Source: Thermoleophilaceae bacterium
GTDB lineage: Bacteria > Actinomycetota > Thermoleophilia > Solirubrobacterales > Thermoleophilaceae
Direction of reading: 5' to 3'
Length of the DNA stretch: 64,000 nucleotides
Assembly (NCBI GenBank): GCA_030447725.1
Contig: JAUJOQ010000001.1
Span: forward strand, 94,821-158,820
Made by a program: the position numbers and the translations under genes. Numbering within the stretch: position 1 is the stretch's first letter; each line of letters opens with the position of its first letter. Below are positions 59,246-64,000 of this stretch, piece by piece. The notes below the pieces were generated by a model. It saw only the letters and a program-made list of their open reading frames with translations. It had not been told where the DNA came from and did no database searches.

Positions 59246-59331
59246 TTCCCCCCTCGCTCGAAATGGGGTTTCGGCGCCCGCATCCGGAAGCTGCTCGAGC
59301 GTGAGGAGGAGGCACAGGAAGCTTTGTCGAG

Positions 59332-59658
59332 CGCTCGCTCGCGGCTTTTTTCAGGGGCGTGCTCGTCCAGCTCCTCAACCCCAAGATCGCGATCTTCTTC
59401 CTCGAGTTCCTGCCCCAGTTCGTGGAGTCCTCGAGCGGCTCCGTCGCGGTCCAGATCCTGGTACTGGGCACGAGCTTCACCCTCCTCGCCGTCGTCACCG
59501 ACGGCGCATACGTTCTCCTGGCCGGAGCGGTTGGCGCCTGGCTACGCACCGGCCGGCGCGGAAGGCGCCGACTCGCGAAGCTGAGTGGCGGCGTGTACAT
59601 AGGTCTTGGCGTCAGTGGGGGCCCTCTCGGGGTCGAGCCACGCGCGTCCGTCGCATAG
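59332..59658 (+). pseudogene. LysE/RhtB-family amino-acid exporter, C-terminal fragment
   Basis: Only the last half of a LysE-type translocator is present: FFRGVLVQLLNPKIAIFFLEF (the L-N-P-K motif after span 3), LGTSFTLLAVVTDGAYVLLAG and LSGGVYIGLGV. An in-frame TGA lies just upstream and the first about 110 residues, including the N-terminal spans, are missing. The end after GLGV also reads into unconserved sequence. A GTG at 59359 would give a 99-residue product, but the fold would be incomplete. Probably a remnant left by rearrangement beside the tRNA. Confidence 0.65.
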
Positions 59659-59899
59659 CTGACAGAGCCTCCGGTCCGACCCCGGACCAACGGAGTCCTT
59701 GGGCGCCGGTGCGGGCGTTGGGTTACCCTGGGATGTCAGGTCGGGCCTGCGGAGCGCAGGTATGTCTATGATTGCCCAGTGGACCGCGCCGACGTCAGGG
59801 TCCCTCCCCGTAACAGGACGTGCGCGACCTGCTCGATCGTCGCGCCGGCGCCGCTAGCGACCTGATGGACCGTGAAGTGGGCGGGGCCGCCACGACCCT

Positions 59900-60193
59900 G
59901 TGCGACCCAACGGACGCGCGACGGCCTGCCGCCTGTGGACCACGGGCAGCTCCGCGTCCGACGAGCCGTCGAGCCCCGAGCCGCCGCGTTCCGACCCGCC
60001 GCCGCCCGGTTTCCGGCTTACGGAGCACCGCACGCTGGACCGCATGACGTTCATGCGTTTCGAGGCCGACCGCCCGCGCACCGTGTCGCCTGCCGGGCTG
60101 TGGGCGACGAACCGCATCCCGCCCGAGGCCGTCGTGCTCGAGCCGGCCGACGCTCCCAGGCAACAGCCGGAGCCGCAGGAGGCGTTCGGCTAG
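59900..60193 (+). pseudogene. Orphan C-terminal fragment, possibly of a polytopic glycosyltransferase
   Basis: An open frame of up to 97 codons (GTG 59900) whose second half looks like genuine protein: PPGFRLTEHRTLDRMTFMRF then EADRPRTVSPAGLW. This resembles the soluble tail at the end of GT39/PMT-like membrane glycosyltransferases, judged only by pattern. The first half is Pro/Ser/Arg-rich and reads like non-coding sequence. No membrane part remains. It lies in front of the sugar-modification operon. It could instead be a small unknown gene. Confidence 0.35.
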
Positions 60194-60206
60194 CGGCTGC
60201 TGCGCG

Positions 60207-61199
60207 ATGTTCGAGCAGAACGACGACCTGACCGATTGCCGCGACAATGACGCTGTGGAGCTCAGCGTCGTCATCCCCGTCTTCGGTTGCGCCGACTGCC
60301 TGCGGGCGCTGCACGAGCGCCTGACTGCCGCACTCGCCCCGCTGACCGCCGACTACGAGATCCTGCTCGTGGACGACGCGAGCACCGACGGCGCGTGGGC
60401 GATCATCGGCGCGCTGGCCGGCGAGGACCCGCGCGTGCGAGGCCTGCGCCTCAGCCGAAACTTCGGCCAGCACGCCGCGATCACGGCGGGGCTGGTCAGC
60501 GCCCGCGGGCGCTGGACGGTGGTGATGGACTGCGACCTGCAGGAGCCCCCGGAGCTGATCCCGCGCCTGTACGCGAAGGCGCAGGAGGGTTTCGACGTCG
60601 TGCACACGGTCCGCCGCCGGCGCCAGAGCGCGAAGCGCCGTCTCACCGGTGCGCTCTACTTCCGCCTGCGCAACGCCGTGCTCGGAACAAGCACGGGAGT
60701 CGACCACGGCACGCTGAGCCTGCTGTCACGCAAGGTGGTCGACGCCTTCCTGCAGGTCGGAGACGTGCATCGCGAGTACCTCATTGTCCTCGACTGGCTG
60801 GGATTCGAGCAGACGACGGTCGAGATGGAGGCGGCCGAGCGCCACGCCGGGCGCAGCTCCTACACCTTCCGCAGGCTGACCCGCGTCGCGATCGACGGCA
60901 TGTTCTTTCAGACCACCATGCTGCTGCGCGCGATCGTCGCCGTGGGCCTGCTGGTCGCTGTCTTCGGGGTCGCGTTGGCCGCCTTCGACATCTACGTCTA
61001 TCTGACGAGCGATCCGCCCTCGGGCTACACCAGCCTCTCGGTCCTGGTCCTCCTGATGTCGGGAACCATCCTGGTCAGCCTCGGGGTAGTTGGGCTCTAC
61101 GTGGGGAAGGTGTTCGAGCAGGTCAAGGGGCGCCCGCTCTACCTCGTCGAGTCAGAAGTCGGCGCGGCCGCCGACGAGCGGGCCGAGCGGGCCCCATGA
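60207..61199 (+). CDS. GT2 polyprenyl-phosphate glycosyltransferase (DPM1/GtrB type) with two membrane spans
   Basis: 330 residues from ATG 60207 (GTG 60255 is also possible). Moves a sugar from a nucleotide donor to polyprenyl phosphate. LSVVIPVFGCADCL, ILLVDDASTDGAWAII and WTVVMDCDLQEPPELIPRLY (D-x-D plus Q-E-P-P signature) are diagnostic of the DPMS/ArnC/GtrB group. RHAGRSSYTFRRLTRVAIDG leads into two transmembrane helices (IVAVGLLVAVFGVALAAFDI and LVLLMSGTILVSLGVVGLYVG). First gene of a five-gene block with 4-8-nt overlaps. Such enzymes supply lipid-linked sugars for glycan decoration. Confidence 0.9.
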   Translation: MFEQNDDLTDCRDNDAVELSVVIPVFGCADCLRALHERLTAALAPLTADYEILLVDDASTDGAWAIIGALAGEDPRVRGLRLSRNFGQHAAITAGLVSARGRWTVVMDCDLQEPPELIPRLYAKAQEGFDVVHTVRRRRQSAKRRLTGALYFRLRNAVLGTSTGVDHGTLSLLSRKVVDAFLQVGDVHREYLIVLDWLGFEQTTVEMEAAERHAGRSSYTFRRLTRVAIDGMFFQTTMLLRAIVAVGLLVAVFGVALAAFDIYVYLTSDPPSGYTSLSVLVLLMSGTILVSLGVVGLYVGKVFEQVKGRPLYLVESEVGAAADERAERAP

Positions 61200-61849
61200 C
61201 GGCCCAGGGGCATTCGAAGGTCGACCGAGAAGCCCTTTTCGGGGCGTTCGATGCCTACTACGCCCCCCGGCTGGACCAACACGGCGCCAGCGCGCGGGGC
61301 GTCGACTGGAACTCCTCCGAGTCCCAGGCGCTGCGCTTCGATCAGCTCCTGCGCGTGCGCGAGGGCGGGGTGCCCTGCTCGCTGCTGGACTACGGCTGCG
61401 GCTACGGCGCGCTGGCCCACAGGCTGGTGGCGCAGGGCGAGCCCGTCGACTACCGCGGCTTCGACGTTTCAGAGCGGATGATCGACCTCGCCCGCGCCCA
61501 CAACCCCGACCCCGCCGGGTGTCGCTTCTCCAATCGCCCGAACGAGCTCGAGCCGGCCGACTACGCGGTTGCGAGCGGCGTATTCAACCTGCGCCTGAAC
61601 GTCGGCGAGGCCGCGTGGGAGGCCTATGTGCTCGAGACGCTCGACACGCTTGCGCAGCTCGGGCGCCGCGGGTTCGCGTTCAATCTGCTGACGAGCTGGT
61701 CCGATGCCGACCGGATGCGGCCAGACCTCTTCTACGCCGACCCCGCCCGGTTCTTCGACCACTGCAAGCGGCGCTATTCGCGCAACGTCGCGCTGTTGCA
61801 CGACTACGGGTTGTACGAATGGACGATGCTGGTGCGCACCGATGCCTGA
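61196..61849 (+). CDS. SAM-dependent methyltransferase
   Basis: 217 residues from ATG 61196 (ATGA overlap with the GT2 gene). LLDYGCGYGALAHRLVA is motif I and YRGFDVSERMIDLA the SAM-binding acidic strand. ADYAVASGVFNLRLNVGEAAW and FAFNLLTSWSDADRM resemble methyltransferases associated with surface-sugar operons. The product of its reaction is unknown, but tight coupling with the glycosyltransferase suggests sugar methylation. Confidence 0.83.
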   Translation: MTAQGHSKVDREALFGAFDAYYAPRLDQHGASARGVDWNSSESQALRFDQLLRVREGGVPCSLLDYGCGYGALAHRLVAQGEPVDYRGFDVSERMIDLARAHNPDPAGCRFSNRPNELEPADYAVASGVFNLRLNVGEAAWEAYVLETLDTLAQLGRRGFAFNLLTSWSDADRMRPDLFYADPARFFDHCKRRYSRNVALLHDYGLYEWTMLVRTDA

Positions 61850-62576
61850 GCCGCACGTCGCCAAGCGGGTGGCGATCGTGCAGTCCAGCTACGTGCCGTG
61901 GAAGGGCTACTTCGAGCTCATCGCCCGCGCCGACGAGTTCATCCTGCTCGACGACGTGCAGTACACGCGGCGCGACTGGCGCAACCGCAACCGGATCAAG
62001 ACGCCGCACGGCCTGCTCTGGCTGACCGTGCCCGTCCGTACCCGCGGGCACTTCGACCAGCGCATCGAGGAGGTCCTCGTGAGCGAACCCGGCTGGGCGC
62101 AGCGTCACTGGAGCACCCTGCGCCACGTCTACGGCCGGGCGCCGGCCTTCGGCGCTGTCGCCCCGGCGCTCGAAGCTCTGTACTCCGCATGCGACCACCC
62201 CCTGCTCACCCACGTCAACGAGCACCTGCTGCGCGGTCTGTGCGGGTTGCTGGGGATCGGCACACCGATCTCGCGGGGTGCCCGGATGCCCGCCGGAACC
62301 GACCCGACGCAGCGCCTCGTCACCCTGTGCCGGCAGGCCGGCGCGACCGAGTATCTGGCGGGCCCGTCGTCGTGGGCCTACCTGCGCGAGGCGGCGTTCA
62401 CCGAGGCCGGCATCGCCGTGACGACGATGCGCTACGGGCCCTACCCCCGGTACGCGCAGCTGCACGGTGCCTTCGAGGATCGCGTCAGCGTGCTCGACGT
62501 GCTCTTCCACACAGGCAGCGACGCGCTGCGCCATGTGGTGGGGCAGCCCGAGCTCGTCGGAGCTCCCCCGTCGTGA
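61842..62576 (+). CDS. WbqC-family protein
   Basis: 244 residues from ATG 61842, overlapping the methyltransferase by 8 nt. VAIVQSSYVPWKGYFELIA at the start, FILLDDVQYTRRDWRNRNRI, and later YLAGPSSWAYLREAAFTEAGI match the WbqC pattern. The family is found in O-antigen and glycan clusters and is thought to take part in sugar-nucleotide modification or acyl/amino transfer; the reaction is not firmly established. Coupled to the next gene by GTGA. Confidence 0.85.
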   Translation: MPEPHVAKRVAIVQSSYVPWKGYFELIARADEFILLDDVQYTRRDWRNRNRIKTPHGLLWLTVPVRTRGHFDQRIEEVLVSEPGWAQRHWSTLRHVYGRAPAFGAVAPALEALYSACDHPLLTHVNEHLLRGLCGLLGIGTPISRGARMPAGTDPTQRLVTLCRQAGATEYLAGPSSWAYLREAAFTEAGIAVTTMRYGPYPRYAQLHGAFEDRVSVLDVLFHTGSDALRHVVGQPELVGAPPS

Positions 62577-62938
62577 TCGCGGTCGCGCTTCTGGTGGCCA
62601 CCGTGGCGCTCACCGTCTTCGGTCAGCTCGCCTTCAAGTGGCGCATCGACGATGCGGGTTCTTTCCCGCCCGACACGGGCGAGCGGGTGCGCTTCCTGGC
62701 GGAGCTCGCGCTCGATCCGTGGGTGATCGCGGTCTTTGCCAGTGCGCTGATCGCCTCGATCACCTACGGCGTGGCGCTCAGCCGCCTGGAGCTGAGCTTC
62801 GCCTATCCGTTCATGAGCCTCTCGTTCGTGTTCGTGCTCGTCTTCAGCGTCCTGCTGTTCAGCGAGTCGCTCACCGTGGGCAAGGTGATCGGCGTCGCGC
62901 TCATCTGCACGGGCGTGATCGTGTCGAGCTGGGCCTGA
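62573..62938 (+). CDS. Four-helix EamA/SMR-like membrane protein
   Basis: 121 residues from GTG 62573 (GTGA overlap). Four hydrophobic helices in the small-multidrug-resistance layout: IAVALLVATVALTVFGQLAF, WVIAVFASALIASITYGVAL, FAYPFMSLSFVFVLVFSVLL and VGKVIGVALICTGVIVSS. YPFMSLSFVFV with SESLTVGKVIG is typical of EamA/ArnE-F-like proteins, which flip lipid-linked sugars. Together with the GtrB-like transferase this suggests flipping of a polyprenyl-phosphate sugar. Confidence 0.83.
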   Translation: MIAVALLVATVALTVFGQLAFKWRIDDAGSFPPDTGERVRFLAELALDPWVIAVFASALIASITYGVALSRLELSFAYPFMSLSFVFVLVFSVLLFSESLTVGKVIGVALICTGVIVSSWA

Positions 62939-63792
62939 CGGGCGAGACCGCCGTCGCCTTCAACCGGCCCTACGCGACGGGGGCGAGCTGGGCTACATCC
63001 AGCAGGCGATCGATGCGTCGGAGACCGCCGCGGGGGCGGCCGTCGACATGGACCCGCTCCTCGGGCTCGCTCGAGAGCACGGGTTGATGGTGATCGAGGA
63101 TGCGGCCCACGCGTTGCCCTCCGACCTGCACGGCCGGCCGCTGGACTCGCTCGGCGAGCTGGGCGCCCTCAGCTTCCACGAGACCAAGGACTTGACGTGC
63201 GGGGAGGGCGTGGCGCGCTGATCAACGACGAGCGGCTGGTGAGCCGCGCGCGCATGCTCATCGACAAGGGCACGGACCGCGAGCGCTTCCTCAGGGGCGA
63301 GGTCGACCGCTACGGCTGGCGCGACGTCGGTTCGTCGTTCACCGCCGGCGACGTCAGCGCCGCCTTCCTGTGGGCGCAGCTCGAGGCGGTCGACGACATC
63401 ACCGCCTCCCGGCGCGAGGTTTGGGACGCCTACCACTCGGCGTTCGCGGCGCTGGAGGAACATGGACGTGTCCGCCGACCGGTTGTGTGCTCCGACGGGG
63501 AGCACAACGCCCACCTGTACGGACTCCATGTGACGGGCCCGCCGGGCCGCGACGGGGTGATCGATGCACTGGCGGCGCGCGGCGTCCAGGCGGTCTTCCA
63601 CTACGTGCCGCTGCACCTGTCCGAGGCGGGCCGGCGCTTCGGACGCGCACATGGGACCTGGCTGTGAGCGAGCGCATCAGTGCACGCCTGCTTCGGCTTC
63701 CCCTCTGGGCGAAGATGTCTGCGGACGCCGTCGAGCACGTCATCCGCGCGGTCCACGAGGCGCTCGGGGTGCAGGCTCCAGCGACGACGCGA
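62935..63792 (+). pseudogene. DegT/DnrJ/EryC1 (WecE-like) sugar aminotransferase, broken
   Basis: Recognisable pieces of a WecE-type PLP aminotransferase in three frames: FNRPYATG; then GELGYIQQAIDAS joined directly to AVDMDPLLGLAREHGLMVIED and LGALSFHETKDLTCGEG; then LINDERLVSRARMLIDKG through FHYVPLHLSEAGRRFGRAHG; finally SERISARLLRLPLW. About 110 residues between the first helix and the AVDMD block are gone. Reading-frame breaks occur near 62980 (G run), 63212 and 63652 (G run). The SFHETK Lys region remains. A loss-of-function gene, or partly a consensus error at the two G runs; the deletion is not explained by such errors. Confidence 0.75.
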
Positions 63793-63877
63793 CCGTGACA
63801 GCGGCCGAGGCTTCATCGGCCTACTGGTCTGCGGACAACCGCGCCGACTGCTGGGCGACTGTGGCAGACTGCCGGCG

Positions 63878-64000
63878 GTGCGGCTGCCGGCTCGGTTTCT
63901 GTCACTGGCTCGTGTCGGGCGCCAACTCGGCCGCGGGCCGCTGGGCGTCCTCGTAGCGGTCGCGGGCGCCGCCATGGCGCTGGGGTTGGCCGTGGGCTCG
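63878..64000 (+). CDS. N-terminus of an unknown membrane protein, cut by window edge
   Basis: 41 codons from GTG 63878, open to the end of the window. A basic start (RLPARFLSLARVGRQLGRG) is followed by a hydrophobic helix (VLVAVAGAAMALGLAVG), a signal-anchor pattern. CAGACT, one base from the TANNNT consensus, lies 7 nt before the GTG. Nothing more can be said without the downstream sequence. The 85 bp before it, after the aminotransferase remnant, hold nothing I recognise. Confidence 0.4.
   Translation, partial: MRLPARFLSLARVGRQLGRGPLGVLVAVAGAAMALGLAVGS

Noticed and set aside
59100..59690. A 196-codon frame on the minus strand across tRNA-Phe
   Set aside because: It reads through the tRNA gene, producing the familiar spurious peptide seen when tRNA genes are translated, and the rest is antisense to the LysE fragment.

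Overview
This is a very GC-rich bacterial segment with no phage or plasmid backbone and no rRNA. Gene content suggests an actinobacterium, most likely of the Thermoleophilia/Solirubrobacterales type: two-subunit acyl-CoA carboxylase and separate methylmalonyl-CoA mutase subunit, MoaX-type molybdopterin synthase fusion, SirA/CysH/CysDN sulfate assimilation, IdeR/MntR-type regulator, LigC-like ligase, and many secreted proteins with Arg-rich beta-repeat tails. The lineage is an inference from family content; I could not run a search.

Layout. (1) 1-13.3 kb is an exopolysaccharide or cell-wall glycan locus: an ABC-2 exporter (Wzt/Wzm type), one GT4 and five GT2-fold glycosyltransferases (one lacking its metal motif), a WecG/TagA transferase, a large polytopic membrane protein and a polyprenyl-phosphate sugar transferase. 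(2) 13.5-31.5 kb is mixed: an ECF sigma factor fused to an anti-sigma-like zinc finger, a methyltransferase, MoaX, methylmalonyl-CoA mutase, a secreted metalloprotease, an esterase, a sulfatase-fold enzyme with Thr in the catalytic position, the carboxyltransferase subunit, a DUF3352 lipoprotein, an LPXTG-anchored hydrolase and an ornithine-cyclodeaminase homologue. (3) 31.6-37.3 kb is a sulfate assimilation operon (sirA-cysH-cysD-cysN) followed by a TauE/SafE exporter. (4) 37.3-59.1 kb is housekeeping and accessory metabolism: biotin carboxylase/BCCP, MFS, PHP hydrolase, sucCD, aminotransferase, metalloregulator, LigC, glycerate kinase, MrfA-like helicase, M23 peptidase, a second DUF3352 lipoprotein and an SDR. 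(5) 59.1-64 kb starts at tRNA-Phe and carries a small sugar-modification operon flanked by decayed genes (LysE fragment, orphan C-terminal fragment, broken DegT aminotransferase).

The most unusual non-coding feature is a composite repeat family at four intergenic sites (11.6, 21.8, 30.1 and 55.9 kb). It is built from two 11-bp motifs, GAGCACCGCAC and GAGGAGCGCAG, often joined by a 19-bp palindrome. One palindrome carries a compensating base-pair swap, the signature of a maintained fold. Three of the four sites lie within about 10 bp of a stop codon in the same orientation.

A second genome-style feature is that about 20 genes here have a TANNNT hexamer 6-11 nt before the start codon and no Shine-Dalgarno sequence. 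This is the layout of leaderless mRNAs, and it was used to choose several starts.
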